Assembly: GCA_964304625.1 (NCBI GenBank)
Contig: OZ199838.1
Span: 11,842,001 to 11,906,000 of the forward strand
DNA from: Kudoa neothunni
Lineage: Eukaryota > Cnidaria
Direction of reading: 5' to 3'
DNA: 64,000 bases
In this document: piece after piece, positions 12,681 through 24,680 of the stretch
Numbering within the stretch: the stretch's first letter is position 1
Layout of the letters: every line of letters starts with the position of its first letter
Notes under the pieces: model-generated
What the model saw: only the letters and a program-made list of their open reading frames with translations
The model's database searches: none
Told to the model about the DNA's origin: nothing
Program-made: the position numbers and the translations under genes

Positions 12681-15004
12681 TTATTTGCTGCTTTTGATTG
12701 ATAGCACCGTTATCACTATTATGATAGCCAAGATAAACAGACTAGCTAGGACCCTATAACAACGTTATCTACCACCATGATTAATAACAGACTATTTACA
12801 TCCACCAGTTGTCTTCGATCCATGTTCTAAATTGATAATTAAATATACGATATTATATTTAACGTAACACTTACGATTTTGCGGGAGCTAAAAATATAAT
12901 ATTAATAAACAATAGAATAAGAATGTTTAATGGTATTCCAAACATAAACAGAAAATTAATCGGCAACATGTCATTAAATTTATTGTTTGGAAAATTATAA
13001 TGAGAGTAATTTAGAAAAGTTACAAGTGAGAAAAAATTTGGTTGGAAGACTGTAGAATTGAGCTTCAGCCACCACTGTATATGAAGTTGATTCACTCAAC
13101 CCATAAATAAACAAGTATGATCCACAGGAATACGAACAATCTTCTTTGCTCTCACAGCGCGCAACAATCAGATCAGCCTTGGTCCTGGGATCGGTTTTGT
13201 AAATTTTGAAATTGCACACCGTAGAAATTTCGGAATGTTGCAGATTGAATGCTAGACGTAGTTTTGTGCCATCGATCCACAGCGAGGAACTTTTTAAGGT
13301 TTCATATTGAGACACTTAATTTTTTGTTATTTAGAATTTGAAATGAGTTTATGGATAAATATGTTAATAGATAATTACATGTAGTTGCAGCTATGTCGAT
13401 GCTACTGGGTGCGTAATAATTCAATGGCTCTAGTACAATCGTGTATTTGGTTTTTGGAGTCAAAACTCCCATAAAAAATCCGTTAGAACAGAGATTAACA
13501 CAAGGAAAACCAAATGAACATTGAATATTATCTAGAAACGCTTCAGTGCCTGTTTTCTTGACTTTAAGTTGACATAATGCATCCTTTATTTGAGAGTCAA
13601 CTTTTATATTCAATTGTGCATATTGTTTGGATGGATGTATCGTATAGTCAAGTTTTGGTAGTCCCACTAAGGTTAGATGTCGATTAATTATAACGAAACT
13701 AATTAATCACCTGTTTCGAATGATGTATATGAAAACTGGTTTTCGGTGTGTTCAACTTCAACTATGTACTTGGTTTTTGGTAGAAGATTTTCCAGTTTTA
13801 AGTCAACACAGGTGTTGGTGCATTTTTGCTTACCATCTTTTCCGCAAATTCTCTTTCGCCCGCTCTTCGGGTAGCCAAAATGATAGAGAGTTACTTCACA
13901 TCGAGTATTATCATCCACCTTCAACGATGACATATTCAATGTAACGGAACTTTGAGTTATTGCCGTAACCTCAATGATATTCTTATCAGCTTTATTCAGA
14001 TTAATGATTTAGAATTACTAATTTCAATTACAGTTTAGTTCTACTATGTAGGGATCCTTATCATGGCGTGTGTTTATTGATACTGTGAAAATACCATTTG
14101 CTGGACTTATTTTCATCTTGACGTGTGTACATGGTCTGAAACATTTGTTCGGAGTTGAAGTTGAATTAATAAAGCAATCTTCAACATAGTTAGAGGTAGA
14201 TTTCCCTCCTTGTTTTATTTTAAATTGACATATATCGTCAGGTTTAGGATCGTGAAAATGAATAACTAGACTATCTGTTACACCGGAAGTTTTATTTAGA
14301 GAAATGGCAAATTTTCTAGGTCCTTCTGGAATCATCAACTCCGTGTTGGCGTAGTCGAAGAATACGTTCGCCTCAGACGTTCCACAGAATAACTCTAGGG
14401 GAAAATTCGACGGTCGTCTATACGTAGCCGATAGCTCGTAGTATCTCCCACAGTTAACATTAGCAGGAATACTATCCAAAACTATATGTTTATGTCTGAT
14501 TTGGCATGTTGTTGAAAACTGGCAATTTTTCTTCACTTTAAAGTAGACATTGTCTTCTATCAATTTGGGAACCACATTTGGTGGCTTGGGAAAGTCTATT
14601 TTATAATATTAAACTCTTATAGAAACAGAATTATATTACTGTTTTCTACATAAATATAATGTGTTGACTTTTTTGATTTAATTGACATGTAGTATGATGT
14701 TTGAGCTTTGTTAGTTTTAACCGATACTTCATCACGACAATCCACCGTACAAAATGGTAAAATTCCACATCGTACGTCTTCATATTGAGCTACGTTATCG
14801 GTTACACTAAGTAACTTTATCGTGCATGATGTTTTTGCCGTCCCTCTCAATCTCAAGTAAATTGTGTCACTCCCAGCAATTCGTTCTACCATATACTGAT
14901 GCAGACAAACTAAGAATAAGGTAGCTAAACTACGATTTAATTCAGTTATATGTACCTTGTTTGACACAAAACAATGACCATATCAACCACAACCATAGCT
15001 CCAT
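12681..15004 (-). CDS. type-1 cysteine-module surface protein (gene A), intact
   Basis: Unrecognised family. Nine exons (15004-14956, 14909-14640, 14595-14032, 13989-13711, 13666-13379, 13314-13024, 12887-12875, 12826-12800, 12753-12681) join in frame to 617 codons. Exon 1 is a signal peptide (MELWLWLIWSLFCVKQ). Exons 2-6 are all bounded by phase-1 introns and carry extracellular modules with CTVDC, CFRPC, CTNTC, CVNLC and CSYSC motifs. An FN3-like strand motif (LLPKTKYIVEVE, LTPKTKYTIVLE) follows in two of them. Exon 3 is double length and probably holds two modules. Exon 7 is only 13 nt. Exon 8 encodes TWIEDNWW next to the membrane. Exon 9 gives the helix MVLASLFILAIIIVITVL and a short SIKSSK tail. 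The FN3-like fold is inferred; the partner and function are unknown. It is convergent with the COQ6-like gene, 235 bp away. Confidence 0.82.
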
Positions 15005-15612
15005 CGTATTTTTTATTTAATATAAAGGGATAAAAATTCAAAGGTCTAGGATTAGATTAATACAGACTAAAGATCCTATAGATTGTAAATTTCCGGATCA
15101 ATATTTACGAAGAAGTATTATATCCATTTATTGTCGAATGATTATTTCATCGAATTCATGAAACGGTATATAATACAATTGATTGTCGGTTAGTTGGACA
15201 TGAGATCTAATTTTTGGATAGCATGCAAATAATGTTTATTTTTATGTTAACTAACATTTATGTATTTAATCGAATATAACTGAAATATCATTGAACAGAA
15301 TCAAAGCTTTTTTTACTTTTTTTTCTGCGAATAAAGATATATAGGGATATTTTAATATTGATTGAATATACACCGTAAATAAATATTTTTTACATTTTAA
15401 ATAATATTGAATGATAATCAATATAAATATAACGATAAACGTGACCTGCATTTTTTATATAATTATAAGTTATTAGGCAAATAAAAATTTATTTTATATA
15501 GGCTTAGATAAAACGTGATAAATAAATCTGAATAAAATTTAATAATAAATAATAATTATCATTTCATTGAAAGTAAAATAATTATTTCGTTCAGTAGAAA
15601 GAGGAAAGCCGC
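15005..15612. other. spacer between genes A and B
   Basis: Holds the promoter side of gene A and the 3' flank of gene B. At 15076-15083 lies CTATAGAT, the uninterrupted version of the site where a hAT element sits in the duplicated block (22391-24680). This spacer is therefore the empty-site control for that insertion. Confidence 0.8.
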
Positions 15613-18280
15613 TTAGTCACCAGCTCTAGTTGCTACAAAAGCCACTCCTCCAATAACCACAGCCAAAGCACCCAACACTGCGAGGATGCTAAATAAAAGA
15701 ATTATGAAATTTTTAACCATATTTCACATCAAAATTACATCCACCAGTTCTTCTTCATCCAACCACTATATATAAAAAATAAATAGTTAAAATTCGTAAT
15801 TTATATAATAATTATTATTACCCAGTCCCTTGTTCTATACAAAATTATATAACAATATATAGATAACCTAATAATTTACTTCCAACTTCAATCTCTTCAA
15901 TAAGTGCTGCAGATTGTCCATCGTCAGATAACAACTGATAACTGTAATTTATATCTATATCCTCAAATACAACGGAGCTTGCACAATCAATATCTTGATC
16001 AGTTGGTTTTCCTATCTTCTCAAATAAGAATTTATCCTCGGGATCTTTGGGATTGACGGCGTAGATAACCACATTACATAAATTCCCTGACTGAGTTTTG
16101 TCTGGTATGATGGTTAATCTCCTTTCGTAACCATCAAAAATGATGTCTGGTTTTACTTTATCATTATTTTTTCCTAAAAATAACGTTATAACGTTTTCAA
16201 ATCAAGATTTAATCACTTAGCAGTCGCGACACTTGATAAACTGTGTAATCAATGTGACCAGCATGAACCAACTCGATATTTATGGTTACATTCACTGGCA
16301 AATCCACCACTTCGAATCTGTGAGAACATAAACCCCAACATGGTTTTCCATCAGAACAGGTGGCTATTGTTTTTTTAAATCTTCTGGATCTCTTGTATCT
16401 CACGTAACATGTCATTTTTGGAAGATACGACTCATATTCACTCCCTGCTCCTGGGATCATGAGCATTGTATCACCGAAAAAGAATGTTTGTGTCTCGCTG
16501 AATTGTATTGTTTCTAATCATACTAAGTATTTATAATATAATATATGTATACTTGTGGCGAAAAACGAATTAACAGCATATTCAGCACTATTTTTTTCTG
16601 CTCCAATTTTCATCTCAAGAATGTATGCTGTGTTGGGAGTCAAAAGCTTTAGCGGTGTCTTATTGTCACATGCTTCAGGGCAAGCTTCATTTCTCTCTTC
16701 CCCACATATCGCAGTCATTGGTAGACCGGGAAGTTTCGCGTGTACCAATGATGGAAAACACTTAGGTGAATTCTCAAGGTTTGATACTTGAAAACTAGCT
16801 GAGGTTGCTGTGATATCAGATATAGCAACAGTATTTTTTGTATCTATAAAATTCTGTAATTTATTATTTCGTTAAGGTTATACCTTTAACTTTATATTCT
16901 GCATATCCACGTCTAGTTCCAATTTTGACTGTATAATGATCTGCAGCAGCATTTTGATTAGCCAAGTTTAAAGTAGTAGCTCCACCACAGTACTTGAAAC
17001 ATTTATCACTTTCGCCATTTCCAGCCTGACTACATTTTTCCGCGTATGTGCTAACACTATTACTCTTTATTTGGAAATTGCAGATCTCATTGTTCAAATA
17101 TGGATTATGCATTTGTAATGAGAAATCTGTGTGTGGAGAGGTGGATTGAGAAGAAGTAAAAGGAACATATTGGTATTTGTTATCTTTATTGTAGAAAGAC
17201 TTGTTAGCGTAAAACATGACTTTAGCTTGATTAGCCCCACAGTAAGAATAATAGGCATTGGACATTGAGTATCGAATTGGTATAGTAATGTTATGTAGAT
17301 TACAGCTGTTATTTTCTACTTTAGCCAAAGTTCTATCATGTTTTGTACTTTTAACTCGGCATTTATAGTTGTCAGTGCAGAAATTGTTAACTCCGAATTG
17401 CGCTTCTTCTTCACTCAATGTTACATTAGTTTCAGGAAGTCTGGGCATATCTATTGAAAAATGAGCTGAAAATTATAAGTATTATTGCTGTTTACCTGCC
17501 GGAATCGCTAATATATTTATTTTTCTTCCTTCAACAATTCTGAAATAGTGCATCAACCGTCCACTATTGACATTAATCACAACTATCTGATTACATTTCG
17601 TTTCGCACACAGGTAGAATATTTGCTTCAGTGGTTGCTCCAGATATTTTGCATATTGTCTCATTAAATTTTGCTCTAACTCCATTTCTAAATAAATGGTC
17701 TATTTTACAATCTTCGTTTTCGTCTCCTTTCAGATAAATTGTAATTTCGTCCATGTATGTTGAGATTTCTTGATCAACTATAGGTATATCGTCTGGATTT
17801 ATTGTAGTTTCGGGAGGAGGGGTAGTGGTAATAGTTTCGGTAGCATCAATCGAGATGTCATTATCAGTTGGCGCGGAATCTTCATTTTCAGAATCATCGT
17901 CAGCTCCAGAATCATCTCCATTTTCAGAATCAACTTCAGTTTGAGAATTATCACCAGTTCTAGTACTATCTTCAATAACAGGATTAACATCACCAGAGTC
18001 ACTTTCAGCATCAGGACTATCGGATTTCATAAATATCGGATGAATATTCGACATTAAAAGCCGGCTACTTTGAGCAGCAGTAACATCGGTATTGGGAGCT
18101 TCTTCTGCTGCTGGTTTTTCCACTACTGATGGAGGTGGTGGTGGTGGGCGTTTAATTTGTTGAACGAAATATTTGTGACAACGTGCTAAATATGAATAAC
18201 AGAATTAAAAAATGACAGAAAAGCAATATATTACTAGTTGTGAGAGCTGTTAAAAATAAAAACAATATTGACAGCCTCAT
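15613..18280 (-). CDS. type-2 cysteine-module surface protein (gene B), intact
   Basis: Nine exons (18280-18235, 18185-17496, 17450-16884, 16843-16553, 16513-16217, 16173-15868, 15834-15822, 15765-15739, 15688-15613) join in frame to 770 codons. Signal peptide MRLSILFLFLTALTT, then a proline run and a long acidic Ser/Asp/Glu/Thr linker ending TTTPPPETT. Module exons carry CETKC, CFKYC, CPEAC and CWGLC; the last module (exon 6) keeps only two cysteines. Exon 7 is 13 nt and exon 8 gives GWMKKNWW. Exon 9 gives one transmembrane helix (ILAVLGALAVVIGGVAFVA) and a five-residue tail TRAGD. The exon plan is identical to gene A, so the two types are ancient paralogues. Likely a type I surface glycoprotein (several NxT/S sites); function unknown. 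Confidence 0.83.
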
Positions 18281-18386
18281 TTTATTAATTCTTCGTTATT
18301 AATCATTCATCGGAGTTATTGAAGTCACTAAAATTACGTCGCCAATAAACGATAATAGTCTATAAGAATTAGTTAATTAATACTCA

Positions 18387-18424
18387 GTATATGCTTCCGA
18401 AGATGCTTTCTTACTTTTTTTAAT
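18387..18424 (-). pseudogene. stub of type-1 exon cut off by the MULE
   Basis: Read on the minus strand it encodes about a dozen residues (IKKSKKASSEAYTE) that continue type-1 exon 3 of copy C beyond the transposon; gene A has IKQGGKSTSNYVED there. Immediately to its left the sequence becomes the 5' flank shared by type-2 genes, so the rest of copy C was already deleted when this block formed. Positions 18416-18424 are the target duplication of the MULE. Confidence 0.65.
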
Positions 18425-18536
18425 GGCAGTGTCTATTTTGCCGGACGCGCTTTTTCTCTTAAAATAATAATTCAATCGCTACAATTTTTTCCAAAAAATA
18501 TCTTTTATAAATGCAGAATATAAATTTAGTTTCATT
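18425..18536 (+). repeat. left terminal inverted repeat of MULE
   Basis: Matches the reverse complement of 21403-21514 almost base for base over 112 bp. Beyond the inner TTTCATT the two sides diverge. Confidence 0.92.
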
Positions 18537-18740
18537 TATCTTTTAATTAATAATTAGGTATCAAAATACATCGAGGATATTTTAAACTCATTCATAAGTA
18601 TCATTATAAATGACATTAAATTTTTTATAAATCTGTATTATTTACATAATTAATTTAATTTTATGTGTAACAGAATCATAAACGAGTAAAATACCCTCTA
18701 GCGTGCGGTTGTAACTTTGATAGTCGCGAGTAGAATCACT

Positions 18741-21106
18741 ATGGAAGGAGAGTCTGATCAAACACTACTAATTCAGGATATTACATCAGGCCCTAAGGTC
18801 GGAAATGCATTTACAAACTTTGAAAAGGCTAAAAAAATCATGGATAAGTACTCAAAGCGGAACAACCTTTGTTACTGGGTCCGAGACTCTAGAAAAATCT
18901 CAACTGCCCTAAAAAAATTTGATAGAGACATGAACTCTGATCTTGTTTATTATGAAGCCACTTTTTGTTGTGTTCATGGTGGTAAAAATGTAATTATCTA
19001 TATAAAAATTGATGTAATTAATTTGAATTCAGATACAATCTAAAAGTTCTGGAAAGAGAAAAATCAACAGCCATAAAAGTGGTTGCAATTTCTTCATTAC
19101 ACTGCGAGTTCCTAAAAACATGAATATGTTAGTTATTAGAAAATTGGATCATACTCACAGCTGCAACAGAAATGAGCATTTTAGGAATTTTTTACCAATG
19201 AATAGAAAATTAGATGAAGAAAGCAAGAATCTTATAAAAAATGTTCATTTTTATGATGGAAATTTAAAAAGAGTACAAGTAGAAATCATGAACCAATCAC
19301 AAAAAAAGGTTTCGTTGAAGCAAATCCATAATTATATTCAAACACTAAAAAAATGTTTCGTTGGATATTTCGGAATTGTTTAATTCAATAAAAAAATTCT
19401 TACCCAAATGCAACTATCGAAATATTGCACAATAACTCCAATGAAATGACTGGAATATTTTTCCAAGACCTTTATATGAAAAATGTTATTAAAAAATTCC
19501 CCGAATTAGTATTTATGGATGCTACTTATAAATTAATCAATAATCGTATCCCATTGTATATAAGTCTGTTTATCGATTCTTTTGAGCAAAGCCAAATAGG
19601 AGCTATTGCTCTTTTATCTGAGGAGAGTACCGTGACTGTTACCTGGTTATGTCAATCTCTACTTAAACATAACGAGGAAATGTCAACCAAAACAGTTTGT
19701 TTCATTACGGATAAAGACATAATTGAAAGAAACTCTATGAGATCTGTATTTCCTAACGTAAGTACAAACTTATGCCTGTACCGTGTCTTAAGAACATTTG
19801 GTAGAGAAATCTCTACTTTAAGAATGAGAATAAACAAAGCTGAAAGAAAAGCTGCCTTAGAGTTGATTCAAAAGCTTTGTTATACCGATGATCCAAAAAT
19901 TTATGAAAATTACCATGAATTGTTAAATAAGACATGTAACAAAAAATCATTAGTTATTATAATAAATCTTGGGATCCAATCAAATATGAATGGTGCCCGG
20001 CATACATGAACCTAAAGGGTACTTTTTAAATGAAACCAATAATCGATTAGAATGCATAAATTCCAAAGTTAAACAAATCTTAAAAAAATTATCAACAATT
20101 GAAGTCTTTTTCAGCGATCTACTTATTTATTTATCAAGTATGAGGACTGAGCGTGAGAGTAAAGCAGTTAAAGAGTTTACAACCCAAAATGTTGAGAAAT
20201 TAAATTCGGACATTAACGGACGATATAAAACATTGTTACCTTCATATGCGTATAATATTATGCAGAATGAAATAAATAATTATATCGAACCCTATACCAA
20301 TCCTGATCCCAATAGTTGTACATGTTATTTCTACGTAAGTATGGAGTTGCCATGTAGGCATATTATTTACGCTAGAAAAATAATGAACATGAATTTATAT
20401 GACGAGAAAATTTGTAATAAGAGGTGGCACAAAGAATATTACCTGTCATTTATTCAAATGACCAAAAATTTATATCTTCAAAATCCTTCGTGTTGTGTGC
20501 AACCAAGTATTACAGAAATTTAGAGTCAGTGACCTGTTCCGAATTCTGCTTTTAAGCGATACAGGGAGCTAGAAATTCTTTGTAAGAAAATAGCTTCGCT
20601 AGGGTCTGAAAAAACAGGGAGTCAATATGATTCATTAAAAAAGATTTTAGGTGAATTAATCTCTCTTATTTCCAATGGGGATTCTCTGGATAAGGTGACT
20701 ATTTTTTCCACTATTCATATATCAACTTAATTTAGTTCAAGTTAATGTCTGAATCTGTCATCATAAACAATCAAGAGATTTCAATCCCAACATGTAATTA
20801 ATGATATTGTCTTTAGTAGAATTTTTATTTCGTGTTTAGTTACTGAGGAATCACGATTAGAGAATGAGGATATACTAGAAGCAGTTAATGATAATGCTCC
20901 ATCATCAATAATTGATATGGAGATCCCGAATATTGTAGATGATACCACAACTAAAAATCCATCTTTGAAGGGTGTGTATCTTTTGTCCATTTTGCTAAAT
21001 TCATAAAATTATAGGAATTAAGCTGCCAACAGTAGTGAAATTGAGAGGTAGACCAAAAGGTGTATTTCAAACAGTTATTGGTTTAAGAAAAAAAAGAAAA
21101 TTATAA
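18741..21106 (+). CDS. MULE transposase, ZSWIM1/3-like
   Basis: A split coding region. The N-terminal part (18741 to about 18988) joins across a short intron ending AATTCAG at about 19040 to a DNA-binding segment with CNFFITLR and HTHSC. The RNase H-like core follows with FMDATYKL (first Asp) and FITDKDIIERNSMRSVFP (second Asp). A SWIM zinc finger CTCYFYVSMELPCRHI lies near 20330-20370. The basic C-terminus VKLRGRPKGVFQTVIGL is the usual end of these proteins. There is an in-frame stop near 19430, one frameshift near 20015 and stops near 20520, so this copy is probably inactive, though a few could be hidden introns or sequence errors. Confidence 0.85.
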
Positions 21107-21402
21107 TTATGATAATAATAAACACCAGTATCGATATATAGTATTCAAATATAGTTTTACGTGGATGTTAAACAGTCCCAATTATTTGGCGTTGCATTAC
21201 AAGATAATTTCAAACATTTATTATTTAAAAGCAGTATACTCAACATTTTATTAAATTTTAGTAGTGTATCAATCATCTGTTAAAAACATTTACCTAATTA
21301 TAAAAATTTTAAATACGAATTGGCCAAATAGTTTTACTTTACTGTATTTTCATTTGGATATTATGGATACAAATTAGCTATGTTAAAATTCGTCACTGAA
21401 TT

Positions 21403-21514
21403 AATGAAACTAAATTTATATTCTGCATTTATAAAAGATATTTTTTGGAAAAAATTGTAGCGATTGAATTATTATTTTAAGAGAAAAAGCGCGTCCGGCA
21501 AAATAGACACTGCC
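21403..21514 (-). repeat. right terminal inverted repeat of MULE
   Basis: Inverted partner of 18425-18536. It is followed directly by the target duplication TTTTTTAAT and then by type-1 exon 3 sequence. Confidence 0.92.
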
Positions 21515-22309
21515 TTTTTTAATTTTAAATTGGCATATATCATCAAGGTTAGGATCGTGAAAATGAATAACTAGACTATTAGGTTTATCGGAAGTTTTAT
21601 GAAGGGAAATGGCAAATTTCCTAGGTCCTTCTGGAATCATCAACTCCGTGTTGGCGTAGTCGAAGAATACGTTTGCCTCAGACGTTCCACAATATAACTC
21701 TAGGAGAAAATTTGACGGTCGTCGATATGTAGCCGATAACTCGTAGTATCTCCCACAGTTAACATTAGCAGGAATACTATCCAAAACTATATGTTTATGT
21801 CTGATTTGGCATGTTGTTGAAAACTGACAGTTTTTCTTCACTTTAAAGTAGACATTGTCTTCTATCAATTTGGGAACCACATTTGGTGGCTTGGGAAAGT
21901 CTATTTTATAATATTAAACTCTTATAGAAACAGAATTATATTACTGTTTTCTACATAAATATAATGTGTTGACTTTTTTGATTTAATTAACATGTAGTAT
22001 GATGTTTGAGCTTTGTTAGTTTTAACCAATACTTAATCACGACAATCCACCGTACAAAATGGTAAAATTCCACATCGTACGTCTTCATATTGAGCTACGT
22101 TATCGGTTACACTAAGCAACTTTATTGTGCATGACGTTTTTGCCGTCCCTCTCAATCTCAAGTAAATTGTGTCACTCCCAGCAATTCGTTCTACCATATA
22201 CTGATGCAGACAAACTAAGAATAAGGTAGCTAAACTACGATTTAATTCAGTTATATGTACCTTGTTTGACACAAAACAATGACCATATCAACCACAACCA
22301 TAGCTCCAT
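21515..22309 (-). pseudogene. truncated type-1 surface-protein copy (copy C)
   Basis: Nearly identical to the 5' third of gene A: signal exon 22309-22261 (same MELWLWLIW start), exon 2 from 22214 to about 21945, and exon 3 from about 21900. It is broken three ways. A stop replaces the Glu codon just after CTVDCRD in exon 2 (about 22036), exon 3 is split by the MULE, and everything 3' of the stub at 18387 is gone. High identity to gene A means the duplication itself is recent. Confidence 0.88.
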
Positions 22310-22390
22310 CGTATTTTTTTTATTTAATATAAAGGGATAAAAATTCAAAAGCCTAGGATTAGATTAATACAGACTAAAGATCCTATAGAT

Positions 22391-24680
22391 CAGTGGCTCT
22401 TAACCTGGGTTCGATGAAAAAATTCCTAATATTAGATCACATTTAGGATTAATATTCTTTATAATTTTAATATTTTAAATAAACCTTCTATTGGTTGTCT
22501 TTATAATCCTGATTAGGAGCTCAATTAAAAAGATAATAATGATCACTTAAAAAATTATGGATAATTTAGCTAAAATTATTATTTGAGCATTTGAAATTCT
22601 TTTCGATTTATCTGATTAGTACAATCACGTGTAACTGGTTACAGAGTTTACTTCGCGTCAGTGTTATTTACTTGCTAATTTTGTGAGGGTTACTGGAAAT
22701 AAACATTGGCACTTTGAATGTTTAACCAAAAAAGAAAGTGATCAATTGATTTTGTACAGTTCGGTTTTACCTATGTAACGGAACTTAATTGTATTCAACG
22801 ACCTCTTTGCATGATATGCAACTCGAAGTTAAGTAATTCTAGTTTGGTACCGGCGAAACTAAAAGAGCATTTTACAATTGTCCATGGAGACTCTGCATAT
22901 AGGAATATGACTCTTTCCGAACTTGGAGCAAAGAGAGTAAGATATGACGTAAGATCTACTTTGCAAAATTTTTGATTTGTTAATATCGATAAGCCTATCT
23001 TAACAGTAACATATGAAGTTTCATATCGCATTGGAAAACAAGGTGAACCTCACAATATTAGTGAAACGCTCGTTAAAGCTGTCGCGTTGAAGATGGCAAA
23101 TATTTTATTGGGAAGTATTGCAGAAAAAAAATTAGCACAAATTCCTTTGTCAAATGATACCGTTAAGAAAAGAATTGATGATATGATTAAAGATATTTTG
23201 GATCAATTATTTTCTGATCTAATTTCATGTAAAGCAAAGTTTAGTATACAATTTGAAGAAACTGCTGATATATCAAACCTAAGTCAACTGGTTTCGTTTG
23301 TTAGATATTTGAAAAATGGTGTTATTGTTGAATATTTTCTTTTTTGCAAACCTTTAACAACAACTGCCAAGGCAGTGGATGTTAAGAAAGTTGTCGATGA
23401 GTTTTTCAAAGACAATGGGCTTTCATGGAATATGGTTTCTTCTTTTTGCACTGATAGTGCCCAAGCTATGCTGGAGCGTAACTCTGGTTTTTGTGCTCTT
23501 GTGAAAGCAGATGCACCTCATATTATTGTTATGCATTGCATTTTACATTGATATGCATTAGCAACAAAGAATATGTCTCCAAGGTTGGCAGAAGTGTTGA
23601 AAATCGTGATAGATTGTGTAAATTTTGTGAGACGTAATGCTTTGAACCATCGAATTTTTAAATATTGCTGCAAAGAAATGGATTCTGAGTTTGAATTACT
23701 TTTGTTTTATTAAAATGTGAGGTGGCTGTCTCGAGGGAAGTATTAAACCGCGTTTTCACTCTGCGAAAGGAAATGGGTATATTTTTGCTGGAATGTAACC
23801 ATTGCCATGCACAATGTTTCAATAATTTGGAATTTAATCTTCTTTTGGTATACATGGCTGATATTTTTGATTCCATAAACTGTTTGAACCTGCAGATGAA
23901 AGTAAATGGAGTCAAAATCATTGAGGCAGAGATGCATCTTAGTGCATTCCAAATAAAATAATCTTTATACAAACGAAGAATAATGGTCGACAATTATGCA
24001 AACTTTCCACGTTTAGACGATATTTGTAATATTAATGGCGACGGTAACAACGAATTGATCATTTTACCTTTTGCATTAAGGGAAATAATTACTGCAAATT
24101 TAAAAGAACTTTCTAACTCACTCGATGGCTATTTCCCTTCTAAAAATTCATTCCCCGGCTGGGTGAGGCAGCCATTTAGCTGAGGATGCCAATAATAAAT
24201 ATCTTGATGAGCTAATCGAACTTCAACACAACACAATTCAAAAACAACTTTTCGAAAAAGTTTCACCATCAATCTTTTGGATAAATCAAATTGAGAAATA
24301 TCCTGCAATTTCGATGAAAGCATGGAAGTTTTTATTCCTTTCGTAATAACTTATCTTTGCGAACAATCATTTTCAAGATTGGTCACCATGAAAACTAAAT
24401 TAAGAAATAAGCTTTTCTGTGAAAACGATATGCGAATTGCTCTCTCCAGCATTTTGCCTCGTATTGTGGATTTGGTTGCAAAAAAACAAGAACAAAAATC
24501 GCACTAATTGGATTTATATTAATTTTATTTATACGTTTTGCAATTTTTATGATGTGCAAAATAATGATTAAATTGTAATTCATTTTATTTAAAATTTAAA
24601 AAATTTTATGTTTGAGGTTCGACGAGGCGTGCTATAGGGTAATAGTGGTTCGGCGACTCTCAAAATGTTGAGAACCACTG
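22391..24680 (+). mobile_element. hAT transposon with 8-bp target duplication
   Basis: The 2290-bp element starts CAGTGGCTCTTAACC and its right end reverse-complemented starts CAGTGGTTCTCAACA. It is flanked by the perfect 8-bp duplication CTATAGAT (22383-22390 and 24681-24688). The duplicated block carries the single, uninterrupted CTATAGAT at 15076-15083, so insertion came after the block duplicated. Confidence 0.95.
22780..24507 (+). pseudogene. hAT transposase, ZBED/SCAND3-like, degenerate
   Basis: Starts with a BED zinc finger (RPLCMICNSKLSNSSL then EHFTIVH). The catalytic region includes IQFEETADISNLSQLVSFVR and SSFCTDSAQAMLERNSGF, and the C-terminal dimerisation region includes LCEQSFSRLVTMKTKLRNK. 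Interrupting stops occur after the BED region (about 22973), at 23549, near 23711, at 23959 and near 24181, so the protein is no longer made in one piece. Family assignment rests on the order of these motifs. Confidence 0.85.

Larger units (their letters stand above)
18425..21514 (+). mobile_element. MULE transposon with 112-bp terminal inverted repeats
   Basis: The element starts GGCAGTGTC and ends GACACTGCC. It has near-perfect 112-bp inverted repeats at 18425-18536 and 21403-21514, and is flanked by a perfect 9-bp duplication TTTTTTAAT (18416-18424 and 21515-21523). Long inverted repeats plus a 9-bp duplication are typical of Mutator-like elements. It interrupts type-1 exon 3 of copy C. 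The near-identity of its ends indicates a fairly recent insertion. Confidence 0.93.

Noticed and set aside
16555-16791. Plus-strand frame repeated in copies B, D and F (26219-26455, 44986-45225)
   Set aside because: Antisense to exon 4 of the type-2 genes; it is conserved only because the coding strand is.
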